Notes: generated by a model not told the origin, from the letters alone. 32,576 nucleotides of DNA from Prevotella sp. (GCA_017545045.1 JAFYDA010000019.1:1-32576), one strand, 5' to 3'; positions 24,130-32,478 are shown, counted from the stretch's first letter. Made by a program: numbers and translations.

Positions 24130-25356
24130 ATGAAATTCATCGTCATCGGCATCAGCGACAACCCTGCACCGTGGTTCCCGCCCAAAATACTGGAAATCAT
24201 ACAGAGCGGAATAGTTTTCTCCGGCGGCAAGCGACATCATGAAATTGTAGCACCATTGCTGCCTGAAAATGCAGAATGGATAGACATCATCGTCCCCCTT
24301 GATGCCGTTTTCGAAAAATATCGAAGTCTCAGCGGGGTAACAGCTGAGCACACGGTCATCGTCTTTGCCAGCGGCGACCCCCTTTTCTTCGGCTTTGCGA
24401 ACACGATTATGCGCAAGATGCCTGAGGCCGAAATAGTAGTCTACCCTACTTTTAACTCTCTGCAACTTCTCGCCCATCGCCTCGTGATGCCTTATCATGA
24501 CATGCGCATCGTGTCGCTGACAGGTCGCCCTTGGTTAGAGTTCGACCGCGTCCTCATTGAGCAAGCCCCAAAGATAGGCATTCTTACCGACAAGGAACAC
24601 ACCCCTGCAGCCATTGCCCAACGTATGCTGGAATATGGATACAAGAACTACATCATGCATGTAGGCGAACACTTAGGGAATCCTGAACAGGAAAGGGTGA
24701 CGACCCATTCCCTCGTAGATGCCACTCATCGTGACTTCGCAATGCCCAATTGTGTTATCATAGCAGCGGATTCCTGCACAGCAAAAATCTTCGGCATCCC
24801 CGATAAGGCGTTCGCCCTCCTCGACGGACGGGAGAAGATGATTACGAAGATGCCGATTCGTCTGCTGACCTTGCAGTCGCTCGAACTGCCGCGTGCGAAG
24901 GTTTTCTGGGACATCGGAGCGTGTACGGGTAGCGTCAGCATTGAGGCACGGCTGCTGTTCACCCACCTTCGCATCGTGGCCTTCGAGGTGCGGCCGGAGT
25001 GTGAGGCCATCATCCACGAGAACTGCCGCCGCCACGGGGCATCAGGCATCGATGTGCACATTGGCGATTTCCTCATGACAGACATCAACGATCTTCCCCG
25101 TCCCGATGCCGTCTTCATAGGCGGTCACGGCGGACGGCTCAAGGACATCATGACCAAGGTGCTGACGGTTCTCAGTCCCGGCGGCATCATTATCTTCAAC
25201 AGCGTCACCAGTCCCAAGGTCTCTGTCAATAGCCGCCAACTCTGGGATGAGACCTGCGATGCCCTCTCCCTCCGTCAGGAGCCACCCCTGCGCATCCTGC
25301 TCAACGACCATAACCCCATCGTCATCCTAAAGGCCAGTTCATCTAAAACACTTTAA
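24130..25356 (+). CDS. cbiE-cbiT: Bifunctional precorrin-6Y C5,15-methyltransferase and decarboxylase
   Basis: The 408-residue protein corresponds to CobL. Residues 1-200 are the CbiE methyltransferase (FIVIGISDNP, VFSGGKRHHE, VIVFASGDPLFFGFA, NSLQLLAHRL). Residues 215-400 are the CbiT Rossmann methyltransferase, with SAM motif FWDIGACTGSVSIEARL at about 262-278 and PDAVFIGGHGGRLKDI. Together they methylate C5 and C15 and remove the C12 acetate carboxyl. The gene follows cobJ-cobH after 30 bp and precedes the transporter-hydrolase fusion by 7 bp. This fused order is common, so it is not unusual in itself. Confidence 0.95.
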   Translation: MKFIVIGISDNPAPWFPPKILEIIQSGIVFSGGKRHHEIVAPLLPENAEWIDIIVPLDAVFEKYRSLSGVTAEHTVIVFASGDPLFFGFANTIMRKMPEAEIVVYPTFNSLQLLAHRLVMPYHDMRIVSLTGRPWLEFDRVLIEQAPKIGILTDKEHTPAAIAQRMLEYGYKNYIMHVGEHLGNPEQERVTTHSLVDATHRDFAMPNCVIIAADSCTAKIFGIPDKAFALLDGREKMITKMPIRLLTLQSLELPRAKVFWDIGACTGSVSIEARLLFTHLRIVAFEVRPECEAIIHENCRRHGASGIDVHIGDFLMTDINDLPRPDAVFIGGHGGRLKDIMTKVLTVLSPGGIIIFNSVTSPKVSVNSRQLWDETCDALSLRQEPPLRILLNDHNPIVILKASSSKTL

Positions 25357-25363
25357 TGTTATT

Positions 25364-28300
25364 ATGAAAGAAAAACAAGCCACCAACTATTTCGGTCCAT
25401 TCCTGACCATGGTATTCCTGTTTCTGGTTGTCGGCTTCCTGACTACCGCCAATGGACAGTTCCAAGGACCGCTCAAGGCAGCATACCTCTCTGAAGCCAG
25501 TAGTCTGAAGAACACCCTCGCCACGCTCATCACCTTCTCTTGGTTCCTTGCCTATCCCGTCTGCGGCGGCATTGGTGCCAAGTGGGTCAACAGCCAGGGT
25601 TACAAGCACACGCTGATTCGCGGACTGCTCGTCATGGTAGCCGGACTGCTGCTATTTTTCCTTTCATCGTGGTTCACGGTGCAGTTCCCCAATGCTCATG
25701 TCGGCAGCATTCCCGCCGGATTCTTTATCTTCCTGCTGGGCTCGTTCGTGGTAGGTGCTTCGGTAACCATCCTGCAGGTGGTCATCAACCCCTACTTGAC
25801 GGCCTGCCACGTTAGAGGCACACAGGCCATCCAGCGCATGGCCATCGGTGGCACGGCCAACAGCATCGGCACCACCGCAGCCCCCTATTTCGTCTCAGGC
25901 ATCGTGTTCGGCTCTGTGGCAATGGAGGATGTGCAGGTCAGCCAGCTGATGGTGCCGTTCCTCGTGCTGACGGCAGTAGTGGCGGCAATTGCTTTCGTAC
26001 TGACACGTCTGTCACTGCCCGATATCCAGGGCACTCGTCAAGAGACGGGTGAGAAACTTGAGAAAAGTGTTTGGTCGTTCCGTCACCTAACGCTTGGTGT
26101 CGTGGCCATCTTCTGCTACGTGGGCTGCGAGGTGTGCATCGGCATGAATATCAACCTCTACGTGATGGACGACCTCGGACTCAGCGTAGCCACCGCAACG
26201 CTGATGGCGACGCTCTACTGGGGCGGACTGCTCGTAGGGCGACTGCTGGGCAGCACGCTCAGCACCATATCGCCCCGCACACAGCTCACCTTCACCACCA
26301 CGATGGCGAGCCTCTTCGTAGTGGTGGCCATGATGGTCAACAATCCATGGATCCTCGTGGCTGTCGGCTTGTTCCACAGCATCATGTGGGGAGCCATCTT
26401 CACACTCTCCGTGACGCAGCTGGGCAAATACACCTCCGTGGCCTCTGGTGTGTTCATGATTGGTGTTGTGGGTGGAGCCATCCTGCCGCTGCTGCAAGGC
26501 ATCCTTGCCGACTGGTTCGACAGTTGGCGATTCTCGTGGGCACTCGTCCTCATCGGCGAACTCTTCATGCTCTTCTATGCCCTCGTCGGCTCACGGGTAA
26601 AGACTGCCGCCACGTTGATGCTCCTTCTCGTCAGCCTCAGCGCGACTTCGCGGAATACCAATGTAATTAAGTTAGACGACGGCTGGCTGTGCCAGTCATC
26701 TACACAGGCAGACGGCCGCTGGTATGCAGCTACCGTACCCTCAACGGTAATGGGAGTGCTGACGGCCAACGGCGAATATCCCCGTGTGCTGGAAGAGATG
26801 AACTACAAGGTCGTCGACCCACACCGCTTCGATGTGCCCTGGATCTATAGGAAAGACTTCGACCTTGAGCATCTTGACAAGTATGAACACGTGCTGCTCC
26901 GCTTCGAGGGCATCAGCTACAGCGCCAACATCTGGCTGAACGACCAGTTGGTGGCTTCACGCGACAGCATCTACGGTCCTTTCCGCATCTTTGAACTCGA
27001 CGTGACGCCCTTCGCCCGTGAGCACAACACGCTCAAAGTGGAGGTGCATCGTGCCCAGCCTGGCGACCCTAACATCGGTTTCGTGGACTGGAATCCGCGT
27101 CCTGCCGACGAGAGCATGGGCCTTGTCCGTCCCGTCAGCGTAAGGCGCACGGGGCCTGTCAGCATTAGCAATCCCTGCGTGAAGTCCCTGGTGAACCTGC
27201 AGACGCTCGGCGAGGCGTGGCTGACGGTGGAAACCGATGTCAGGAACCTCAGCGACGAGGAATGGTCGGGTGTACTTACTGGCACACTGGAAGGCGGCAA
27301 CTTCACCGTACCTCTTATCCTTAAGCCCCACGAGCAGCGCACACTCCGCATCACTACCGACGACACACCTGCACTCCACATCAAGAATCCCCGCCTGTGG
27401 TGGTGCCACACGCTGGGCAGTCCTGAACTTTACAGCCTGCACCTGAGCACTGGCAAGAACGACTCACAGATGTCCGACGAGACTACCGTCAGCTTCGGCA
27501 TCCGCGAGGTGGGCAGCTTCATCACTACTGAAGGCTACCGCGCCTTCACCCTCAACGGCCAACGCATCCTGCTGACAGGTGCCGGATGGACGGACGACAT
27601 CTTCCTCCGCGACACCCCTGAACGTTACCGTCATCAGTTGCAGATGGTGAAGGACATGAACCTCAACACCATCCGTTTAGAGGGTTTTTGGGGCACATCG
27701 CAGGCACTCTACGACCTCTGCGACCGCATGGGCATCCTGATACTGGCGGGCTGGAGCTGCCACTGGGAGTGGCCCGAGTATTTAGGCAAGCCCGTAGACG
27801 GGCGCTACGGCGGCATCGTCTCGAAAGAGGATGTTCGTCTGATAGCCGACTCCTACGACGACCAGCTGCGCCTCTTGCGCAATCATCCGTCGATTGTCGC
27901 CTGGTTTGTGGGCAGCGACCGTTTGCCTGCTCCTGCGCTGGAGCAGCACTATGAGTGGGCCTGCAAGAAGATTGACGACCGTCCCATTATCAGCTCGGCC
28001 AAGGAAATGGAAAGCGACCTGACGGGCACGTCGGGCACAAAGATGGAAGGCCCCTACGAATACGTGGCTCCGGCATACTGGTACAGTAGCGAGGCTCCCG
28101 GCGGTGCCTTCGGCTTCAACACCGAGACGGGCATTGGCGCACAGATGCCCGTCAAAGAGTCTCTGGAGCAGATGCTCGGCAAGAACCGCTGGCCGCTCGA
28201 CTCGGTGTGGGACTATCACTGCACGGGAGCGGCGTCGGCCTTCAATTCGATGAAGACGCTCTGCGAGACCATCGCCGCACGCTATGGCGAGGCTGAAAGT

Positions 28301-29113
28301 TTGGACAACTTCCTGCGCAAGGCGTATATGGTGAACTACGACGGCACACGGGCCATGTTCGAAGCGTTCCGATACAACTTTCCCCGGGCCACGGGTATTG
28401 TGCAGTGGATGCTCAACGGCGCTCGTCCCGGCCTCTACTGGCAACTCTACGACCACTACCTGCGCCCCACGTCGGCCTACTACAGTGTGAAGAAGGCTTG
28501 CGAACCTATACAACTAATATATAATTATGGTACGCGTGAGGTTCGGACTGTCAACAGCACACTCAAATCGGTCGACATCAAAGCACGGATGAGAGTCTAC
28601 GGCATCAGCGGCCGTCTGCTCACGCAGCAGGACAGCATGCTCACCGTCGGTGCCAACAGCTACGCCGACATCTTCAAAGTGGCGTTGACGGAGCCCTACG
28701 GCTATCTTTTCCTCTATACAGAGACCGAGGACGGACAGCCACTGTCCGACAACATCTATGCCCTCACAAGCGATACCGACACTTTCGACTGGCAGAAGAC
28801 GGAATGGACGCACACCCCTGCCCTTCACCACGCCGACCACAAAGCTTTCGGTAACACACGGACAGACGCCTGCCGGCTGAAAGAGACTCACCGCACGGAG
28901 AACGGCAAGACGCTCGTCACGCTCTACATCAGCAACCCCACCGACCAGGTGGTCTACTTCCTGCGCCTCTCTCTGCGCACACCAAAGGGTCAGCTCATCG
29001 ACGGCGTCCGCTTCAGCGACAACTACATCACCCTTGAACCTCATGCCACTCGTACCGTCACATGCGAATTTACAGGACAGCAGAAGTTCAAGGCTGTCAT
29101 CACTAACGAATAA
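25364..29113 (+). CDS. MFS sugar transporter fused to GH2 exo-beta-glucosaminidase-like enzyme
   Basis: One uninterrupted 1249-residue frame. Residues 1-412 are a complete 12-helix MFS transporter of the sugar/FucP-like type (TTANGQFQGPLKAAYLSEAS, GYKHTLIRGLLVM, GGTANSIGTTAAPYF). Residues 413-430 form a thirteenth hydrophobic segment that looks like a signal peptide. Residues 431-1249 are a GH2 enzyme: sugar-binding domain, two immunoglobulin-like domains, TIM barrel and C-terminal beta domain. HPSIVAWFVGSD (Asp852) and FGFNTETGIG (Glu921) correspond in motif and spacing to acid and nucleophile of exo-beta-D-glucosaminidase CsxA. A C-terminus that is normally cytoplasmic plus one more helix would place the hydrolase in the periplasm. 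An internal ATG at 26618 could start the hydrolase alone. It lies 7 bp after cbiE-cbiT and 50 bp before cbiG-cbiF. Confidence 0.9.
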   Translation: MKEKQATNYFGPFLTMVFLFLVVGFLTTANGQFQGPLKAAYLSEASSLKNTLATLITFSWFLAYPVCGGIGAKWVNSQGYKHTLIRGLLVMVAGLLLFFLSSWFTVQFPNAHVGSIPAGFFIFLLGSFVVGASVTILQVVINPYLTACHVRGTQAIQRMAIGGTANSIGTTAAPYFVSGIVFGSVAMEDVQVSQLMVPFLVLTAVVAAIAFVLTRLSLPDIQGTRQETGEKLEKSVWSFRHLTLGVVAIFCYVGCEVCIGMNINLYVMDDLGLSVATATLMATLYWGGLLVGRLLGSTLSTISPRTQLTFTTTMASLFVVVAMMVNNPWILVAVGLFHSIMWGAIFTLSVTQLGKYTSVASGVFMIGVVGGAILPLLQGILADWFDSWRFSWALVLIGELFMLFYALVGSRVKTAATLMLLLVSLSATSRNTNVIKLDDGWLCQSSTQADGRWYAATVPSTVMGVLTANGEYPRVLEEMNYKVVDPHRFDVPWIYRKDFDLEHLDKYEHVLLRFEGISYSANIWLNDQLVASRDSIYGPFRIFELDVTPFAREHNTLKVEVHRAQPGDPNIGFVDWNPRPADESMGLVRPVSVRRTGPVSISNPCVKSLVNLQTLGEAWLTVETDVRNLSDEEWSGVLTGTLEGGNFTVPLILKPHEQRTLRITTDDTPALHIKNPRLWWCHTLGSPELYSLHLSTGKNDSQMSDETTVSFGIREVGSFITTEGYRAFTLNGQRILLTGAGWTDDIFLRDTPERYRHQLQMVKDMNLNTIRLEGFWGTSQALYDLCDRMGILILAGWSCHWEWPEYLGKPVDGRYGGIVSKEDVRLIADSYDDQLRLLRNHPSIVAWFVGSDRLPAPALEQHYEWACKKIDDRPIISSAKEMESDLTGTSGTKMEGPYEYVAPAYWYSSEAPGGAFGFNTETGIGAQMPVKESLEQMLGKNRWPLDSVWDYHCTGAASAFNSMKTLCETIAARYGEAESLDNFLRKAYMVNYDGTRAMFEAFRYNFPRATGIVQWMLNGARPGLYWQLYDHYLRPTSAYYSVKKACEPIQLIYNYGTREVRTVNSTLKSVDIKARMRVYGISGRLLTQQDSMLTVGANSYADIFKVALTEPYGYLFLYTETEDGQPLSDNIYALTSDTDTFDWQKTEWTHTPALHHADHKAFGNTRTDACRLKETHRTENGKTLVTLYISNPTDQVVYFLRLSLRTPKGQLIDGVRFSDNYITLEPHATRTVTCEFTGQQKFKAVITNE

Positions 29114-29163
29114 CTTCACTCACCAACCGCAAGGAGCAGTAAAATTGAATCGAATAGAAGAAT

Positions 29164-30969
29164 ATGAAGATAGTCATCATACAGATTAGTGAAGCGGGAC
29201 GAGAGGTAGCACTGACGCTTCAAAAAGAAACAGATGCAACTATGATTCCGCGCTCGGAAGTGGGCAGGGAGTGGAAGAAACAGGATGCCTTTATCTTCAT
29301 CGGAGCAATGGGCATCTGTGTCCGTACCATTGCCCCTTACATCGAAGATAAGCACACAGACCCTGCTGTAGTGTGCATCGACTCGTTGGGACAGAACGTA
29401 ATCTCCGTGCTTAGCGGACATGTCGGCGGTGCCAACGACCTAACCCGCCGCGTCGCCGACATCCTCGGCGCCAACCCCGTCATCACCACGCAGAGCGATA
29501 TTGCCGGACTCTGGGCGCTCGACACACTCGCCCAGCGCTTTGGCTGGCACCTGTACGACGACAAGCCTCTGAACAAGAGCATCTTTGCATTCGTCAATCG
29601 CCAACCGACCGCCCTTCTGCTGAACACACACGACGAGGGCACTGACTATCTCCTGAGCTCGCTCCCGCCACACGTCACACTGGTCAGAAGCACCGACGAG
29701 GTGGATGAGCGCTATTACAAACTATTCATCGTCGTATCGCCTTACTACGAGACTGTGCCCGACACGATTCCCGTCCTGCAATACATCCCAGCCACCGTCA
29801 CCATCGGCTTCGGCCTCGCACACCAGGCTGGGCCTGCCGAGACCATCTATGAGGAGATTCAACAGACCATCAGCGAAGCAGAATTAGACAAGCTAAATTC
29901 CCTACACCCCGCAGCCCGTCTGTGGTGCACCATTGACGTGAAGGCCGACGAGCCGTTTGTTGCTCTCCTCCGCAAGAAGGGCGAGACGGTCCGCTTCTTC
30001 ACCGCCGGACAGCTCTCCACCGTCGCCGTTCCCAACCCAAGCGAGACCGTCGCGAAGCACGTGGGTACACCCAGCGTCTGCGAGGCTGCGGCCATCCTCG
30101 GCTCGAATCACGGAAAGCTCATCATCCCCAAGATGAAGGGCAAGAACTGGACGGCAGCTCTCGCTATCGATTATCAATCACTCCGTAAAAATCCGTGTAA
30201 GTCCGCTGCTCATATAGAAATCGTCGGTGCTGGCCCAGGCGACCCCGACTTAGTGAGCGTTCGAGGCAGGAAGATGCTGGAGAAAGCTGACCTGATATTA
30301 TATGCCGGCTCATTGGTCCCCAAGGCGCTGACAGAATGCCATAAGCCCGGCGCCGTGGTGCGCTCCTCCGCTGACATGAACCTCGAAGAACAGTGCGCCC
30401 TGATGAAGGAGCACTACGACAAAGGCCACTTCATCGTCCGCCTGCATACCGGCGATCCCTGCATCTTTGGCGCCATTCAGGAACAGATGGCCTTCTTCGA
30501 CCGCGAGGGCATGTCTTACCATATCACCCCCGGCATCAGTTCATTCCTTGCCGCTGCCGCCGAGCTGCGCAGCCAGTTCACCATCCCCGAGCGCACGCAG
30601 ACCATCATCCTGACCCGTGGTGAGGGCCGCACGCCGATGCCGGAAAAAGAGCAGTTGCACCTGCTGGCCCGCAGCCAAAGCACCATGTGCATCTTCCTTT
30701 CAGCAGCCATTGTCGATGACGTGCAGCACGAGCTTCTACAGGAATATCCCGAGAATACACCCGTCGCCGCCTGCTACCATTTGACGTGGCCCGACCAGCG
30801 CATCTACCGGGGCGTGTTGAAAGACCTGGCAAAGATGGTGCACGACAACCACCTCACCCTGACCACCATGCTCGTCATCGGCGAGGCTATCGACAACCGC
30901 GCAGGCCTCTCCGAGCTCTACAACAAGCATTTCACACACATGTATCGGAAGGGGGAAAACCGTACGTAA
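29164..30969 (+). CDS. cbiG-cbiF: Fused cobalt-precorrin-5A hydrolase and precorrin-4 C11-methyltransferase
   Basis: In this 601-residue protein, residues 1-335 are CbiG (FIFIGAMGICVRTIAPYI; LSGHVGGANDLTRRVADILG; C-terminal block VGTPSVCEAAAILG). CbiG opens the delta-lactone and releases acetaldehyde, a step of the oxygen-independent pathway. Residues 350-601 are CbiF/CobM (IVGAGPGDPDLVSVRGRKML; LHTGDPCIFGAIQEQM; YHITPGISSFLAAAAEL), which methylates C11. CbiF acts just before CbiG, so the fusion joins consecutive steps. The linker SLRKNPCKSAAH is encoded by a degenerate 10-bp tandem repeat. Presence of CbiG supports early-cobalt (anaerobic) corrin synthesis. CbiL, CbiD and CbiJ are not in the window. 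Confidence 0.95.
   Translation: MKIVIIQISEAGREVALTLQKETDATMIPRSEVGREWKKQDAFIFIGAMGICVRTIAPYIEDKHTDPAVVCIDSLGQNVISVLSGHVGGANDLTRRVADILGANPVITTQSDIAGLWALDTLAQRFGWHLYDDKPLNKSIFAFVNRQPTALLLNTHDEGTDYLLSSLPPHVTLVRSTDEVDERYYKLFIVVSPYYETVPDTIPVLQYIPATVTIGFGLAHQAGPAETIYEEIQQTISEAELDKLNSLHPAARLWCTIDVKADEPFVALLRKKGETVRFFTAGQLSTVAVPNPSETVAKHVGTPSVCEAAAILGSNHGKLIIPKMKGKNWTAALAIDYQSLRKNPCKSAAHIEIVGAGPGDPDLVSVRGRKMLEKADLILYAGSLVPKALTECHKPGAVVRSSADMNLEEQCALMKEHYDKGHFIVRLHTGDPCIFGAIQEQMAFFDREGMSYHITPGISSFLAAAAELRSQFTIPERTQTIILTRGEGRTPMPEKEQLHLLARSQSTMCIFLSAAIVDDVQHELLQEYPENTPVAACYHLTWPDQRIYRGVLKDLAKMVHDNHLTLTTMLVIGEAIDNRAGLSELYNKHFTHMYRKGENRT
30182..30208. repeat. Degenerate 10-bp tandem repeat in the CbiG-CbiF linker
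   Basis: TCCGTAAAAA, TCCGTGTAAG and the partial unit TCCGCTG follow each other directly. Positions 30193-30208 match the inverted copy in the CobJ-CobH linker at 15 of 16 bases. Confidence 0.7.
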
Positions 30970-31057
30970 TACCTGGCTGGAACCCTGTTGGAAGCGGACA
31001 ATAGCCGTTGGCTATCATGATCGCCATCTCTTTCTTGCCAGTTTCGCCCAGTGTCAT
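30932..31057 (-). CDS. Possible 41-residue small protein
   Basis: A leftward ATG frame starts 8 bp after the stop of the DUF4251 gene and begins MTLGETGKKEMAIMIANGYC. Its last 38 bp overlap the end of cbiG-cbiF. The composition looks coding and the spacing suits the end of a leftward operon, but I recognise no family. It could equally be the start of a truncated gene or chance. Confidence 0.3.
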   Translation of the reverse strand: MTLGETGKKEMAIMIANGYCPLPTGFQPGITYGFPPSDTCV

Positions 31058-31064
31058 TGCTTTA

Positions 31065-31559
31065 TTATTCTAATTTTAGAGGCACAAAGTCACCATCAAA
31101 GCTGATGGGGTCTCGATGTTGGGAGCGTACATTGACGTACGTCTTGCCCGTTTCATACAGCTCTATGACGTAGTTATAGGTATCCTCATCCGTTTTCATA
31201 TCAATCTCTATGCGAGACAAGTCCTTCTTTGGCTGCGTTACCTTTATATTCTTGGCTTTTGTCTCGAAATTCAGCCCCTTTGAAGGGGAAATCATTGGAG
31301 CTTGATAAGCCTGACCAAAATACGGAAGGTAGCTTCGGACGGAGTCGCCTTTCAATTCTAAATAGAAATCAGATGTGACAGTTCGTGAGCCATATCGCAT
31401 GGTATTCATTGATGTTATTTCGATGTGCATCTGCCTCGCTGCCACAGCTTCAGCCACAGCTTTCTTCATCTGCTCTTTCCGTTCTGTGCGCTCTTGAAGA
31501 GATGCACAGCTGGAGAATATCAGTGAAAATACAATTAATAAACGAGCTGTCTTTATCAT
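31065..31559 (-). CDS. DUF4251 family lipoprotein
   Basis: The 164-residue protein has a lipoprotein signal peptide (MIKTARLLIVFSLIFSSC, lipidated Cys18). A basic, helical stretch follows (about 22-43). The rest is a DUF4251 domain: SDFYLELKGDSVRSYLPYFG, APMISPSKGLNFETKAKN, and an ending in FDGDFVPLKL. Members are envelope proteins of Bacteroidetes without known function; the fold is predicted to be beta-rich. It starts 28 bp after the zinc-ribbon gene and is probably cotranscribed with it. Confidence 0.88.
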   Translation of the reverse strand: MIKTARLLIVFSLIFSSCASLQERTERKEQMKKAVAEAVAARQMHIEITSMNTMRYGSRTVTSDFYLELKGDSVRSYLPYFGQAYQAPMISPSKGLNFETKAKNIKVTQPKKDLSRIEIDMKTDEDTYNYVIELYETGKTYVNVRSQHRDPISFDGDFVPLKLE

Positions 31560-31587
31560 TACTCTTTCCGTTTATTACATTTATACT

Positions 31588-31872
31588 CTAGTCTCCGCCA
31601 TAGAATCCTGGTGCACCTTCAAGATCCTCATCATAATAGAGAGGATTATCTAGTTCTGGGTCATGTTGGTGCCTGTCATTCTTCGAATAGCAATTGTGCT
31701 TTGGTGGTGTGAAACTCAGTTCCGCACCGCAATATGGACAAGTCACATAGTTGCCTTCACCCATAGCGCGAAAAGGCAGTCCACATTCACAGCAGTTTAC
31801 AACGACACATTTTTCCATAGGTTCTTTAAAAACAAAGCCCCCTTGCGGATGCTTGACCCAAGTATTTATCAT
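31588..31872 (-). CDS. Small zinc-ribbon protein
   Basis: This 94-residue protein has no signal peptide. Two C-x2-C pairs (Cys27/Cys30 in CCECGLPF and Cys45/Cys48 in TCPYCGAEL) form a zinc ribbon. The acidic C-terminal tail (DPELDNPLYYDEDLEGAPGF) suggests protein rather than DNA contact. The start is uncertain. ATG 31872 lies in the loop of a potential hairpin, while ATG 31818 (MEKCVVVNCC) would place that hairpin wholly in the leader. Function unknown. Confidence 0.75.
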   Translation of the reverse strand: MINTWVKHPQGGFVFKEPMEKCVVVNCCECGLPFRAMGEGNYVTCPYCGAELSFTPPKHNCYSKNDRHQHDPELDNPLYYDEDLEGAPGFYGGD

Positions 31873-31941
31873 ACAAGGGGGAATTAGTTTTTTTTAAGTT
31901 GTTCTTTCACAACTGACCCAAGGATTTTGCATCCAAAGGGG
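31838..31941 (-). promoter_or_regulatory. Structured leader with two mutually exclusive pairings and a 12-residue leader frame
   Basis: On the minus strand, segment A (31929-31941, CCCCTTTGGATGC) can pair with segment C (31838-31852) over 12 bp. Segment B (31874-31881, CCCCCTTG) can instead pair with 31838-31845 of C over 8 bp. A further 6-bp hairpin, AGTTGT/ACAACT, lies between A and B. A short frame MQNPWVSCERTT covers 31932-31894. TTGGGTCA occurs twice. Switch-like behaviour is inferred only; if translation starts at 31872, part of C is coding. Confidence 0.4.
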
Positions 31942-31950
31942 ATTCTGCTG

Positions 31951-31982
31951 TAAAGATAGGAAAATTTTCTGAAACTTCCAAA
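31951..31982 (-). promoter_or_regulatory. Promoter of the zinc-ribbon/DUF4251 genes
   Basis: On the minus strand TTTG (complement of 31979-31982) is followed after 20 bp by TATCTTTA (complement of 31951-31958), one base off TAnnTTTG. Transcription would start near 31944, about 70 nt before ATG 31872. Confidence 0.65.
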
Positions 31983-32011
31983 TTCTCGAGTAAATATTTA
32001 TTCGTTTTCGA

Positions 32012-32473
32012 TTAATTCTTCACCCATACGATATTTGATGCGGTCGATTTCCTGATAAACTCCTTCTTCAAGCTGTACAAACTGCTTTGCTCCGTTACGC
32101 CGACAAAAAGAATGTCGTCAGCCATTTCGCAGATGTAGCGGTTACGGGCTAATGCTGTTGCTTTCGATTGCCGTGTGGCTGTCGTGGCAGAGATAATGAG
32201 TAGGCGATTTTCAGTTATAGCATCTTTCATTTCGTCTGGAACTACCTTATACATTTGCCTGGCTAACACAAGGATGATGGGGCATTTGGTTTTCAGAAGG
32301 AAGTGCAGCACATCTTTTTCCAATTTACTGCTAAAGCCACTCACGACACCCCCCTCATGCTCTCCCGCAGCCCAGTCATAGCAGCGTAGCACCATATCCG
32401 GTGGTATGGTGCTGGAAGCCAAGAATGCTGTTTTCTTTAGCTTTAACAGTTCCTTGTTGCCAAGATATTCCAT
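32012..32473 (-). CDS. DprA/SMF-like Rossmann-fold protein
   Basis: The 153-residue protein resembles only the nucleotide-binding core of the DNA-processing (DprA/SMF) fold: a CYDWA start, GGVVSGFSSKLEKDVLHFLL, CPIILVLARQMY, ENRLLIISATTATRQSKATA and a late ADDILFVGV. DprA loads RecA on single-stranded DNA, but this protein is about half the usual length and lacks the flanking domains. Action on DNA is therefore plausible but unproven. No signal or membrane segment is present. It starts 5 bp after the stop of a further leftward gene that is cut by the window edge, so the two are probably cotranscribed. Confidence 0.7.
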   Translation of the reverse strand: MEYLGNKELLKLKKTAFLASSTIPPDMVLRCYDWAAGEHEGGVVSGFSSKLEKDVLHFLLKTKCPIILVLARQMYKVVPDEMKDAITENRLLIISATTATRQSKATALARNRYICEMADDILFVGVTEQSSLYSLKKEFIRKSTASNIVWVKN

Positions 32474-32478
32474 ACCGG

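Noticed and set aside
26071..26670. 199-residue plus-strand frame in another phase across the MFS-GH2 junction
   Set aside because: Considered as a sign of a frameshift at the junction, but its His/Arg-rich product matches neither domain; the main frame is continuous through both.
27782..28513. 243-residue minus-strand frame inside the GH2 part
   Set aside because: High-GC antisense frame over the catalytic barrel; no promoter or domain.
31001..31015. ATAGCC/GGCTAT hairpin after cbiG-cbiF as a terminator
   Set aside because: The stem is only 6 bp and lacks a T-tract; it may just be coding sequence of a small minus-strand frame.
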